A DNA stretch of 64,000 nucleotides from Prionace glauca (Eukaryota; Chordata; Chondrichthyes; Carcharhiniformes; Carcharhinidae), in the NCBI GenBank assembly GCA_037974335.1, contig CM075758.1, positions 19,688,723 to 19,752,722 of the forward strand. The letters are read 5' to 3'. Shown here in pieces: positions 1-10,604 of this stretch (position 1 is its first letter; every line of letters starts with the position of its first letter). The position numbers and the translations under genes are program-made. Below the pieces are notes generated by a model. That model was not told where the DNA came from and ran no database searches. It saw nothing but the letters and a program-made list of their open reading frames with translations.

Positions 1-124
1 TGAGAGCTTCCTGATTGGCCCAGGTGCTCTTTCTATCATCAGATAAAGTTTGGAGATTGGCTCATCCTGTTGTCAGGGCAGAGTCCAGGATAGACAAATG
101 CTTCATTCTGCCAGCGGGACGGTC
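1..124. other. unassigned sequence at window edge
   Basis: No ORF or recognisable repeat. The similarity to the 3' flanks of genes 3 and 4 begins only at about 125, so this is the outer edge of duplicated segment A. Confidence 0.4.
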
Positions 125-474
125 CAGTTGATTATTGAAGACTGCACTGAAGCAAAGCTTGATTGTTAATGATTGGCTGAGGTGGCAGTTTTTCATAGAT
201 TTGGATTACTTGCATTACTGCTTGTTTAGAATAATAACAAGCTGATACATCGTGGTTGGCTACAGAATCGGTCAGCTATTCTGTGTTTGGCAGACATGGC
301 TGTCAGGCTGGGAGCTATCTGATTACCTGTGGCAACACTGAGTCACTGGGTATATCTTCCTGAAAGCCTGAAGTTGTTAAGAATCAGCAGACAAATCATT
401 ACAATTGGTGGGGGTTGGGTCAACAATAATCAGCTGCGTCTCCTTGTTTGGCTCAAAAGAGAAGTGAGATGCTG

Positions 475-1385
475 TCAGTTGATTTGTTTCTTGACTAATT
501 CAATAATTGATGTGAGTGGATATTTCACTGTGATCCTGATCCGTTCTCTGAACTTGGGCTGAGTCACCACATAAATCAACGTGTTTGTGCAGCAATTCAA
601 GTTCCGCAACATAACTGCAACATGTCTAAATATATATTCAGAAAGTGTGTAATAACTTGGATCCGTTCCTGCAGTATTATAATATAAAAAATGCAATACA
701 TCCCCCAACCACAGGAGAATAAAGCAGCCGGATATGCTGAAGAGTAGTATTATAGACCTCTTCCTGCTCTCCAGCTCTGGGTCACGGAAGCTTTCCTCTT
801 GAATCTGACCCCGCAGTCCCTTCCGGACTCGACTGGTCACTAAAATGTGTCTCACTGTCAGAGCATTGATGAATGGAATTAAAACAAATGGCATCAATGG
901 AGTTAAAACTTTATCAAACCAAGCAAAAGCCACCCACCTGTGGTCTGTATAATAACTCCTTTTTACAACACAGAACCATGGCATGTTTTCGATGATCTGT
1001 CCAGGTTCCACTAAAAAATACGAGGTTATGGATTTCAGACAGAATAAGATGCCAGTTGTTGCCAGAATCACAGTTGCACTTTTCCCAGTGCAATATTTTG
1101 CTTTCATCTTCTGGCAACAAATGGCCACAAATCGATCAAATGAGAAAGCGGTGGTGAACCAGACAGAACAATCAATGGCTGTAAATATCATTGCATTCAG
1201 AACAGTGCACACAGGGGTGATGTCCAAGAAAGTCGTTCCAAAATAATAATAAATCATCCTCCAAAGTACGACATTAGAGATTACGAGCAACAGATCCGCC
1301 ATCGCCATAGCCGTCAGGTAGCGAGTGGTGCAGGTGGAGAGGCCACACTTTCCCTGGATTAAGATCACAATCGCCAGCAAATTAA
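475..1385 (-). CDS. GPR139-like: GPR139-like receptor gene 1, exon 2
   Basis: Second and last coding exon of a rhodopsin-family (class A) receptor that should sit in the plasma membrane and couple to a G protein; ligand unknown. The acceptor is a pyrimidine-rich tract ending TATTGCAG at 1386. The first two bases complete a Val codon begun in exon 1 (4302-4368), giving 325 aa in all. Visible landmarks in the joined protein: TM1 Asn24, TM2 Asp53, Cys82 and Cys161 for the TM3-ECL2 disulfide, DRF at 106-108 in place of DRY, TM5 about 182-204, TM6 about 233-255, and NTLIY at 290-294 in place of NPxxY. The basic cytoplasmic loop RVRKGLRG and a short Lys-rich tail follow the family pattern. The same frame stays open upstream to 1863, but that stretch lies before the acceptor and is treated as intron. 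Family assignment is from recognition of the sequence; paralogues are genes 2-4. Confidence 0.9.
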
Positions 1386-3737
1386 CTGCAATAGAGAGAT
1401 AGCAATGTAAACTGGGCATTGACTGCTGGCTCATTCTAAAAATCGAGAGGAAGGGCAGGATTCTGTCGTGGAAGTAACTCAGTGAGGACTCTTTTAGAAA
1501 TAGTGGGGTGGGTGTGTTGTGTGGAGGTTGAGGGTTTGGGGGATCAGCCTGGGATGAGGTACAGTAGCCATTGCAGTGTTCCCAGTTCGTGGGTGCCCTT
1601 GGCCTCGTGACTTCGGAGTTGATGTAAGTTGAAGAATCAGGGGTGGAGAATTCCATTTGTTTTTTTTTAATGGAAAATGTAAGATAATAATGGGTGGAGG
1701 GCAGTTTGGTGTTATTGTCATTTAGGTGGATTGTGGGTGCTGCACGACGGATATTGGTCGGGACTGAGGTTGGGAGGGGTGGGGGTTTGCACCTCACTAA
1801 CTGCATAACACCATCGAGGACATAACATCCTGTTTTATTGGTTCCCACGCAACAATAACACATTCACAACATTCAGCACCAATGGACATGAGCTTCTGTG
1901 CGTTCCAACTAAAAGATGCCCAGAAATATCTCACAAAACTTCTTGGACAAAAACTTTCATTGCACAAGCTCTATCATCCTGAAGAACAAGGGCAAGGAAT
2001 ACAAGGGAACCCAAGCAGACAGAAGTTCCCCTCAAAAGAACACAGCATCCTGACTTGGGGTTATAGCAGCTTTCCTTCACTGTCACTGCATCAAAATCAT
2101 GGAACTCCATCTCTCATAGCACTGTGGGTGGAACTGCACACCCGGGACTGCACCAGTTCCAGAAAGCAGGCCTTCACCACCATCTCAGGGTGAATTGCAG
2201 ACGAGCAATAAATTTTGGTCTTGTCAACGATGGATACATCTCAAGATTATATAAAACAATATTACAATCAAGGTCATATTTGTCCACATTTCTGTTTTAT
2301 TTCTGAGTAACTCTCCGAATTTGAAAATTAGAGTAAATTGATAGGTGGAAGACACTTGAATTTTCCAAGGTCCTGCTGGCAAGTTAGAAAACCCAGAGTC
2401 ATGAAGAATCTCAGGACAAGTGGAGTTTGGGGACAAGCAGCAGAATGGTCAGCAAGCTGGCAATAATATCATTAAACAGGGAAATGTATTTGCAAGGTGT
2501 TGTTCCGATTGGTTGTGGGTAGGAAGTGGTAATTCAGGGGGTCAGCACTGGGATCACGGTCCTTCACACTTTGAAGAAATGCTGTGGTCTTGGGAAACTG
2601 AAATGTGTTTTCAACTATTACAGCCAAATCCAAATTGAGAGCAGAGAAAGCAGAGGAACAATGGAAACGAATCCATTAATATATCTCTAGTAGTAACTGA
2701 TAACTTGCACATTAAACATTTCAGTAAGAGTTTAATTACAATCCTTCGATATGACAATTGCTGCTATCTGATAGGAAAATCAAGATTCTCAATATGCTGC
2801 TGGGAAATTAAGGGTTTGAATGGGGAAAAGGTTTTTGTGGTTGAGGGTAATCGATTTACCAATCAATTAAAATAACAGCACATGTGAACAAAAATATCTT
2901 ATTTTAAAACCTGCAGTCGAGTTCATTCCTCGAAGTGTGGAATTGGGAATCAAAAACACAACCATGTGTTTCATTCTGCCACAGCCCTCTCAGAGTTTAA
3001 ATGCCGGTTACTCTTTGACATTTGTTTATGTTGTAAATTGAGTCATTGGGACAATTCACTTTACACTCACCAACAAACATATTCAGTCCACAGTGAATCA
3101 TTTCCCCTTGCAAAATCTATCAGATTGTGGAAGCACAGGGACAGTTCCATTGAATGTAGATCTCACTGAGCAGGAAACAGTAATTTCCTTATAGAATAGT
3201 CCATTCCAGTCAGTGTCTCGCGCTCAGGACATTTCGACATTGGCACATATTCCTGGTATACATGTTCACTGGAGTCAGAATTTCCTTTCTAGTGAGTGAC
3301 CAACACTCAATACTATTCTACACTGACAGATAATCCCAATTTCGTTGATTGCTGGAATCGACATTTCCTCTCGTGTTTGTGATCCACACTCAGTACAACA
3401 CTACACTGACAGATGCTCTTGTTATACATGTTCACTGGAGATATTTTTCCACTCGGGTTCGTTATTCACAATGTACAATTCCACAATGACAGATATTTGG
3501 GTATATTTGTTCACCGGAGTCAGCTTTCCCATTCAGGTTGGTGAGTCAGTTTAAAATCACTCTGTATGATTTTACTCTAACTCCCACGAACAATGTCTGT
3601 CAACGAGTTTGCTGTAACTGAAGGCTGGTTCAATATTACAGAATAATCCAGAAAATGTACAATCTGATACAATGCAATATATTTCCTCATCATGATCTAA
3701 AACAACACAAAATGTTTCCACATCTCTATCTAAGATA

Positions 3738-3812
3738 GAAAAATGTTCGGCACAGCCAAGAAGGATCAAAAGATCTGTTTCTGTGCTGTAATGTTTTATG
3801 ATTCTATGGTTC
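3738..3812 (+). repeat. old SINE 3' end remnant, copy A
   Basis: Ends in CTGTGCTGTAATG then TTTTATGATTCTATGG, the tail type of tRNA-derived SINEs here. The same remnant is at 42752-42833 (copy B) and inverted at about 54188-54292 (copy C), so it predates the segment duplications. Confidence 0.6.
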
Positions 3813-4120
3813 AATCTCATCATAATACAACACAATAAGGTTCCACATCTCAATTTCACTCATCAAAATTATATGATTCTATATCTCAATCTATTGCAAC
3901 AACATAATGTGAATCCACATCATAAGCTAATACATCACATCACGTTTCTACATCTCAATCTGGTACAAGAAAACATTATAATTCCACATCTAATCCTAAT
4001 GCAACACAATGAGACTTCACATCTCAACTGAGTACATCAATATAATATGATGCCACATCTCAATCTAATGCATCAACACACCATGATTACACATCTCAAT
4101 CTCATACAGTTTTTGCTTTG
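3800..4120. repeat. 33-bp minisatellite, block 1 of copy A
   Basis: Degenerate tandem copies of a 33-bp unit that reads roughly TTCCACATCTCAATCTAATA followed by CAACACAATATGA. This block lies in the intron of gene 1, just downstream of exon 1. The unit is a multiple of three, which creates spurious open frames. Confidence 0.8.
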
Positions 4121-4301
4121 CAAGCATAGAATAGTGGGGGAATAGTGAAAAGTCACAGCGGTAATTCAATTGACCCGATGACTGGAATGATATGGTTGAC
4201 CAGATGTTTGCATATCGGTAACAATCAGTTCACTCACAGAGTGAAATATCTGTTCAGTTCACACACCGTATCAGACAGCTACCATGGATATAATCACTTA
4301 C

Positions 4302-4368
4302 CAGGAACTCCAAAAACACCCAGGAATGAATAGAATATTTTCTTCGCCATTTCAAATGGAAGTCCCAT
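4302..4368 (-). CDS. GPR139-like: GPR139-like receptor gene 1, exon 1
   Basis: A 67-nt coding exon (22 codons plus one base) that no ORF of useful length would reveal. It encodes a short N-terminus and the start of TM1: MGLPFEMAKK, then IFYSFLGVFGVP. It ends CCTG followed by the donor GTAAGTGATT; the last G joins TT at 1385-1384 to make Val, so TM1 continues without a break into VNLLAIVIL. The ATG at 4368 has A at -3 and G at +4; a second in-frame ATG at 4350 is possible. The exon is matched base for base in length in genes 2, 3 and 4, with the residues KIFY and the final Val/Ala-Pro kept. A TATA element lies 75 bases upstream of the ATG. Confidence 0.88.
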
Positions 4369-4433
4369 TTTCTGTGTGGTACTTTTCGAACAGCAAGGAA
4401 TTTCTACATTAACTCTGTGGTCATGCAATCCCC

Positions 4434-4443
4434 TTAATATATA
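4434..4443 (-). promoter_or_regulatory. TATA box of gene 1
   Basis: Reads CAGGGTATATATTAAGGGG on the minus strand, 75 bases before the ATG. The element and its CAGGG flank recur at the same place in genes 3 and 4 and, with small changes, in gene 2. A start of transcription about 30 bases downstream would leave a 5' UTR of about 40-45 bases. Confidence 0.7.
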
Positions 4444-4873
4444 CCCTGGGTATCCTCTGGGATCCAGGCGTTACACAATCACTCAATTGATTTTCTCTAA
4501 TGATCAACGCATGACAACATTGGATTAGTCTGGGGAATATGCATGTTTCTGAGCTCAAGTTGTTGTGTTTCATGGACTGGGCAGTGTTGATAACATTAAT
4601 TAACTAATAAAGTCACAGAGTGCATTTTGCCATCTATGGCGCTATCATCTCAAACATTAAATCCCTAACTGTCAAGTTGCTCCAATATTATCCTTCACCT
4701 GGCTGTGATCAATCAATAATTCAACTTCCAAGAGAGAGTTTATTTCTCAGGGTTGTTCTGCACTATCCTGGGATATGTTTACTCTGTTTAACTGTATCAT
4801 CAAGTTGATAAATATAGCTGTATGTCTGTGACTCGTCCTTACAGGAATCGAATAATAAAGTATCTGCATTTCA

Positions 4874-5027
4874 ACAGCACGACATGATGTTACTTAGCTC
4901 CTCAATCGATATCGCTGCAAGATTCTGTAAAGAAATAGCGATTGCTACAGACACGCCAATGAGTCCATGCAATCCAACTGCAGTAGATTCTTGTGCCTTT
5001 ATTCATGAGCACAGCACAATACGATGT
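4874..5027. mobile_element. ~120-bp insertion with target-site duplication, unknown family
   Basis: Copies B (44260-44280) and C (53215-53240) have an uninterrupted ACAGCACAATATGATGT here. In copy A that site appears twice, at 4874-4890 and 5011-5027 (two mismatches between them), on either side of a 120-base insert (4891-5010). The insert contains a short inverted repeat, ATCGCT and AGCGAT. A near-identical second copy is at 7061-7176. No tRNA boxes, coding domain or known family is recognised. Confidence 0.7.
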
Positions 5028-5029
5028 GA

Positions 5030-6070
5030 TTTCTCAGGCCGGTCTAATACAGTGCAATACAGAATTCCACATCGCCATCTGATAAAACATATTTTCCCAC
5101 ATTGTAATTTAATTCAACAACACAATCGTTTGCACATCTCAATATCATTTCAAATCTCGACCAAATGTTACACAGAGTATGATTCTGCATCTAATACAAG
5201 ACAATATGTGACCATATCTCAATTTAATCGAACACAATGTGCTCCAATATCGAAATCTAATTCAATAACACAATATGTTTCCACAAGTCAATCTGATACA
5301 TCATAATATTATTCCACACCTCAGTCGAATTACACCTCAGAATCCGATTCCACGTTTCAATCCAATACAACAATACCTTACAATTCCACATCTCAATATA
5401 ATACAGCAAAACAGTATGATTCCACGTTTCAATCAAATAAAACACAAAATGGTTCCATGTCTCAATCTAACAGAACAACACAATATTCAATTCAAAACTG
5501 AATATTGAATTGAATATGATTCCACATCTCAATCTGATAGAATAGCACAATATGATACTGCATCTCAATGTAATACACATCATGATTGTGCATTTCATTC
5601 TAATACAACACAGAATGGTTATGTACCTCAATCTAATAAAACACAATATGATTCCACATCTCAGTCCAATACAATGGCACAATATGATGGCATACATCAA
5701 TCTAATACAGGACAAAATGTTTGGGTTCTGTTTCTTAATCTAACACAACACAACATGTTTCTACATCTCAGTTTTCTTTAACAACACAATGTCATGCCAC
5801 ATCTCAATCTAATGCACCATAGCAATATGATTCCACACCTCAATCCAAAAGACCAATCAATAAGATTCCAGGTCTCAGTCTAATACAACATAATTTGTTC
5901 CAATGATTCAATTTATTTCCACAACACAACATAATTCCACATCACAATCTGATACAACGCAATATGATTCCACATCACGATCTAATGCAACACAATATGA
6001 TTCCACATCTCAATCTAATACAACACAATATGATTCCGTATCTCAAACTAATACAGCAATGTAATATGTT
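5030..6070. repeat. 33-bp minisatellite, block 2 of copy A
   Basis: Upstream of the gene 1 promoter, about 30 degenerate copies of the CACATCTCAATCTAATACAA unit. The period of 33 is measured directly at 5938-6034. It is homologous to 44285-45280 and, inverted, to 52195-53215. Confidence 0.85.
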
Positions 6071-6329
6071 ACACGCTAAATGCAATGCATCAGCACAAAC
6101 TCCTTAAGAATCTCAAACAATCAGGACCCTCCAAGAGATTGAATAAATTACATGAAGGAATTAAGGGTTGTGATTGCACAAAGATGAGTAGAATGGTACA
6201 TTTTGAAAACAATATAAGAGGCAACAACAAAATATAATTTCTCCACACAGTGGTGCAGATCAGCCTGGGTTCCAAGAGCAGGAATGACAAAAACGAGCAT
6301 GCAGGCACGGTGACAAATGAAGTAAGGTA

Positions 6330-6660
6330 GTATTATGAGGGTAGCTCTGATACCTCACAGAGCCAGGGAGCTGGGTTCATTCCCAGCCTCGGTTCATTGT
6401 CTGTGTGGATTTTGTGCATTCTCCCTGTGTTTGTGTGAGTGTCCTCCGGGTGCTCCGCTTTGCACCCATAGTCCAAAGGTTTGCAGGTTGTGTGGATTGG
6501 TTATGTTAAATTGCCGCTTGGTATCTAAAGTAGCTTCGGTGGATTTGCCGTGGTGAGTGCACGGTTTATGGTGATAGGGTGGATGTTGAGCCTGGGTAAA
6601 ATCCTCTTTAGGAAACTTGATGAAGCATCGACGAGCTGAATGGTCTCTTTATGAACTGTC
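6330..6660 (+). mobile_element. tRNA-derived SINE, old copy
   Basis: Contains the B-box-like GGGTTCATTCCCAGCC, the central TCCTCCGGGTGCTCCG module and a downstream part resembling the other SINEs in the window. It is heavily mutated, and the A-box end is hard to place. Confidence 0.65.
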
Positions 6661-6879
6661 GCCAATCGATCGTTCCAATGTTAGCATTTACTCTGTGGGA
6701 AATTGAATATAGACGGAGGAATGTTGCTCTTCAGTTGTACTGTGTACTGGTCAGCACTTATTGGAGCAGTGTGTTCAACATTGGGCTCTTCATTTAAGGA
6801 AATGTGTAAATCCGTTTGAAGCATTTCAGACAAGTGTTGAAGACCAGAAAGGTGAGTAAGTCTAAATTCCAACGAGAAA

Positions 6880-7060
6880 ACATCTCGTCTGCCTCCAATT
6901 CCAACACGGTAATGGCATGTTTAGATAGATTCCTGGCGAGCAAGGCAATGATATGTTGTCGGGCGCAGGGGAAATATAAATTTGAGATTATTTTCAGCAC
7001 AGCCACCATGTTATTAAATGGGGGAGCGGGTTAGAGGGGTTGAATGGCCTGCGTCTGTTC
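6880..7060 (+). mobile_element. CR1-like or SINE 3' end fragment
   Basis: Ends in TTAAATGGGGGAGCGGGTTA then GGTTGAATGGCCTGCGTCTG, a degraded version of the 3' end seen in group II LINEs (GAATGGCGGGGCAGGCTCGA). No coding sequence remains. Confidence 0.5.
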
Positions 7061-7176
7061 CTTAGCTCCTCAATCGATATCGCTGCAAGATTCTGTAAAG
7101 AAATAGCGATTGTTACAGACACTCCAATGAGTCCACGCAATCCAACTGCAGTCTATTCTTGTGCCTTTATTCATGA
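7061..7176. repeat. second copy of the ~120-bp short repeat
   Basis: Nearly identical to 4893-5008, including AGCTCCTCAATCGATATCGC and TGCCTTTATTCATGAG, with only a few substitutions. No flanking duplication is obvious at this copy. Confidence 0.75.
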
Positions 7177-7587
7177 GTCATTTAATGACTATTTTCTGAC
7201 AAAACTGCTCCCCCTCAAGGTGGGGTGCCCCACCCCCACACCTTCGTTCATCCGAATTCAGCCGAATTTTCGGAACCTTCAAAAATTCTGGTCTCTCGCT
7301 CAAATTTGGACAGCCCTCCCTCAATACTCACTTCCCTCAGTCCTGCTGGCCTGTCGAACAAACCACCCCCACCCAAGCCGCCTCAGTTTGTGGATCTCTA
7401 CCTCGATATTCCCCACTTCAGAATCTTTGGGACATTTCCAATTTTGAAATTCTTTCCTCTACTTAAAAGCCCTCCCCTTATTGGTCTCTTTACTTCCCAC
7501 CTTCTGGCATAACAGCTCTCTCTCTCTCTCTACTATCTCTCTCTCTTTCTGCCCTCTCAGTAATTTGTATCATACACACTCAATGGA
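7177..7587. other. unassigned, with a CT microsatellite
   Basis: Pyrimidine-rich single-copy sequence, with a short (CT)n run at about 7511-7547. Open frames here are short and show no recognisable domain. Confidence 0.4.
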
Positions 7588-7910
7588 GGGCAGCATGTTG
7601 GCACAGTGGTGAGCATTGCTGTGTCAGAGCGCCAGGAACCCGGATTCAATTCCGCCCTGGGGTGAATGTTGAGTGGGATTTTGCACGTTCTCCTTGCGTG
7701 TCCGTGGGTTTCCTCTGCGTATTCCCGTTTCCTCCCACAGTGTGTGTTCGGTTGGTGGGCCATGCTGAAATGCTGCTTTGTATCAGGGAAATTACCATGG
7801 TAAATATATGGAGTCGTGGAGATATGGTCTCAGTGGGATTGTTTACAGTGCAAACTCAATGAGCCAAATGGCCTCTTTCTGCACTGTAGAGATTCTACGG
7901 TTCTATGAAA
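7588..7910 (+). mobile_element. tRNA-derived SINE
   Basis: Begins GGAGGGCAGCATGTTGGCAC, followed by an A-box-like GGCACAGTGGTGAGCA and a B-box-like GGATTCAATTCC. Then come the central module (GTGGGTTTCCTCTGCGTATT) and a 3' end in GATTCTACGGTTCTATG, a CR1-type tail. About 320 bases, mildly diverged. Confidence 0.85.
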
Positions 7911-8159
7911 TAGTCCCAACCATCTGAATAGCCCCTATCTCAGACAGTCACCCCAATTACAAAGTCCCTCTATTCCCATTGTCCTCTTCTTCTGTCCTCT
8001 TCACCTACTCTTTGTTCCTGTGCCTCTACTTCACGTCCCCACACTATCTGTAGTTTTATAACCATCCACACTCACATCATCAGGCTGTAAATTGTTCATT
8101 TAAATTACCGTGTTGGATCAGATCAAAGCACACAGTCTGATTTGTGTTGGAATGAGGCA
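7911..8159. other. unassigned sequence
   Basis: No gene or repeat recognised. The adjacent LINE may begin slightly earlier than marked. Confidence 0.3.
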
Positions 8160-10335
8160 GGAACTTGCAAGAGTTTGTTTGAGGTAAACCGGATCTCCGG
8201 TAAGTGGGAAGCCTTCAAATGTCAAATAGCTAAACTTCGTGGTCTGTGTTTTCCAGCTCGGGTGAAGGGCGAGGCTGGCAGAAGCTGGAAACCTTGGATG
8301 ACAAAACTTCTTGAGTTTTGACAGCGGAAAGAAGAGGCACGGCCCAGGTACAAGCCGCTGGAATCAAGGAATCCCCTCGGGATGTACAGGGGATACAGGA
8401 ATATACTCAAGAGGGAAAATAGGAGGGCAGAAAGGGGGCATGCGGTCGCTTTGCTGAGAGCATTCAGGTGAATCCGAAGGGATTCTTTGAGTATACTAAA
8501 AGTGAAAGAAAAACTAGAGAAAGAGTTGGGCCCCTCAAGGACCACACATACAAGAGATGGTGCAGGTTTCAATTAATATTTCTCCTCCCTGTTCAGTGTG
8601 GGGAAAAGCCTGAAAACGTGGGAGCCTGGGGAAGTTAGTGGTGAGACATTAGGGGCATTTTGGATGACAGTAGAGGAGGTGATGGATGTATTAAAATGTA
8701 TGAATGTGGAAAAATCTCCATGCCCTGACCAGGTAGATCCAAACACACTGCGTGAGGCTCGGGAAGAAAGTACGTGAGCCCTATCTGAGATATGTTTGTC
8801 ATCGTTAAAGTAAACATTTATGTATTAGTCACAAGTCAACTAACATTAACACTGCAATGAAGTTAGTGCGAAAATCATCCAGTCACCACATCCCAGCACC
8901 TGTTCGGTAACACGGAAGGAGAAATTAGCATGGCCAGTGAACCGAAACAGCACATCTTTTGGACTGTGGGAGCATATTGGAGCATCCAGAGGAAACCGAA
9001 ACAAACACAGGGAGAACGTGCAAACTCCACACAGACAGTGACCCAGGCCGAACCCGGAGCCCTGGCGCTGTGAGGCAGCAGCGCTCACCACTTAGCCACG
9101 GGTGATGGACCGGAAGGCTGGAGGGTAGTGGATGTTGTGTCCTTATTTAAGAGAGGCTGCAAAGAATTATAGACCAGTAGACCTTACTGTGTGGTGGGAA
9201 ATTTACTGGAGAGGGTTCTGAGGGATAAGATATACAGGCATTTTGAAAGACGGGTGGACTCAGAATAGTCAGCGTGGCTTTATGCATTGGAGATTATGCC
9301 TTACAAATGTGTCTGATCTCTTTCATGAAGTAACCAGGAATGTTGATCAGCGTGGTTGATGGAGCCTATGTGGACTTCAGTAAAGTCTTTGATAAAGTTC
9401 CACATGACAGGCTGTTCTGGAAGGTTCCATCATTTGGAATCCCGGGCGAGCTGACAAATTCAATATCAAATTGGATTGAAGGAAGGAAGCAGATGGTTAT
9501 TGCGGAAAGATGCTTGTTGGACTGGAGGCTCTCTACCTCTGGGTCAGTACTGGCCCCATTGCTGTTTGTTATCGATATCAACGATTTGGATGAAAATGTG
9601 CCAAGCATGATTGGTCAGATTGAGAATGACACTAAATTAAGGGCATTGTAGACTGTGAGGAAAGTTATCAAAATTTCAGCAGGATTTTGAACAGCTGGGG
9701 AAGTGTGTCGAGAAATGGCAAATGGAGTTCCATCCAAATTAGAGTGAGGTGTTTCATTTTGGAAAGTCAAATTAAGATAGGACTTTCATGGTAAATGATA
9801 GGATCTCAGGGAGTATCGGAGAACAGAGCGGCCTTAGAGATAAGGTGCATGGTTTTCTAAAGCTGGAGTCACAGGTGGATCAGGCAGTGAAGAACGCTTT
9901 TGCAAGGATGTGGACAGGATCAAGGCACTGAGTTCTAGGGAGGTATTGGACAGGTGAGGGTTTATTCTTTGGAGCGTCGGAGACTGAGGGATGATCTTAC
10001 AGAAATCTACAAGGCCGTGAGAGGTATGGATAGGGTGAATGCACTCAGTCTATTTCCCAAGGTTGGGGCATTGAGAAATGGAATGGATCGGTTTATGTTA
10101 AGTGGGAAATATTTACTGGGAACACGTGGAGAATTTTTGTTACACAGACAATGGTACATATGTGGAATGAACTCCCAGAGGACCAAGTTGAAGCAGGAAC
10201 ATTTGGGCAGATACATGGATAAGAAAAGCTTATAAAGGTATGAACCAAATGCAGCCAAATGGGATTCACTTAGATGCACTTTTTGGTGGTCATGACCAGT
10301 TTTGACTGAAGGGCATGTCTCCATGTCATCGACTA
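8160..10335 (+). mobile_element. old CR1-type LINE, split by a SINE
   Basis: The linker between endonuclease and reverse transcriptase is readable at 8200-8790: a decayed KSPCPDQV corresponds to KSPGPDG in younger copies. The RT core follows at 9340-9650 (VDFSKVFDKVPHDRL, then a degraded FADD box) and the C-terminal region at 9950-10230. Many stops and frameshifts make it plainly dead. A SINE lies inside it at about 8850-9103. It does not fit groups I-IV closely, which points to an older lineage. Confidence 0.75.
8850..9103 (-). mobile_element. tRNA-derived SINE inserted in LINE
   Basis: On the minus strand it reads from the tRNA-like head (TGGTGAGCGCTGCTGCCTCA) through CTCCGGGTTCGGCCTGGGTC and the central module to a degraded tail. 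The LINE resumes on both sides. Confidence 0.75.
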
Positions 10336-10604
10336 TATGATTCTATGGTTATTTCTGCCACTTGCTGTTCGATAATCAACACAAAATAAATCAATACCCT
10401 GACCTTTCGATTGAATGTCATCTCTCATTCTAGTGTTTACATCTCCTACAATTAACGTTGCTGCAACGCCGCCATTTTGAATGTTCATGTCCTTATTGAC
10501 AATGACATGGATTTGGACACTGTCTCAGCATTGTTTGCCTTTTAGCCTCGTGTCGACTGACAGATCATGCATATAAACCCAGGTGTTAGTTCGTAATTTG
10601 TTTG
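10336..10604. other. unassigned sequence
   Basis: No ORF with a recognisable product and no clear repeat. Confidence 0.3.

Larger units (their letters stand above)
1386..4301 (-). other. intron of GPR139-like gene 1
   Basis: The intron is 2916 bases, with donor GTAAGT at 4301 and acceptor TTGCAG at 1386. It holds the conserved sequence shared with copies B and C, a degraded SINE remnant (about 3738-3812) and the first minisatellite block (about 3800-4120). I see no other exon in it. Confidence 0.8.
125..6280. repeat. segmental duplication copy A (contains gene 1)
   Basis: This stretch is collinear with 34820-45282 (copy B, same orientation) and with 60830-51998 (copy C, inverted). Matching runs include the 3' flank (GCACTGAAGCAAAGCTTGAT), both receptor exons, the intron, the promoter and the minisatellite. 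In a sample of about 70 bases at the 3' end of the gene, A and B differ at about five or six positions. Homology to C stops at about 6280 after TGGGTTCCAAG. Copy A carries far fewer LINE insertions than B or C. Confidence 0.85.

Noticed and set aside
475-1863. A 462-aa single-exon receptor with a long Pro/Thr-rich N-terminus
   Set aside because: The part before 1385 follows no receptor pattern, lacks the TM1 half that exon 1 supplies, and is broken in copy B; the splice acceptor and the matching 67-nt exon explain the gene better.
5257-5743. Proteins with an 11-residue repeat (IPHLNLIQHNM type) on both strands
   Set aside because: They are the translation of the 33-bp minisatellite, which stays open because the unit is a multiple of three. 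No start context, no conservation as protein among copies, and similar ORFs on both strands.
3640-6070. Possible CRISPR-like array
   Set aside because: The repeats are contiguous and degenerate with no unique spacers, and the context is a vertebrate genome.
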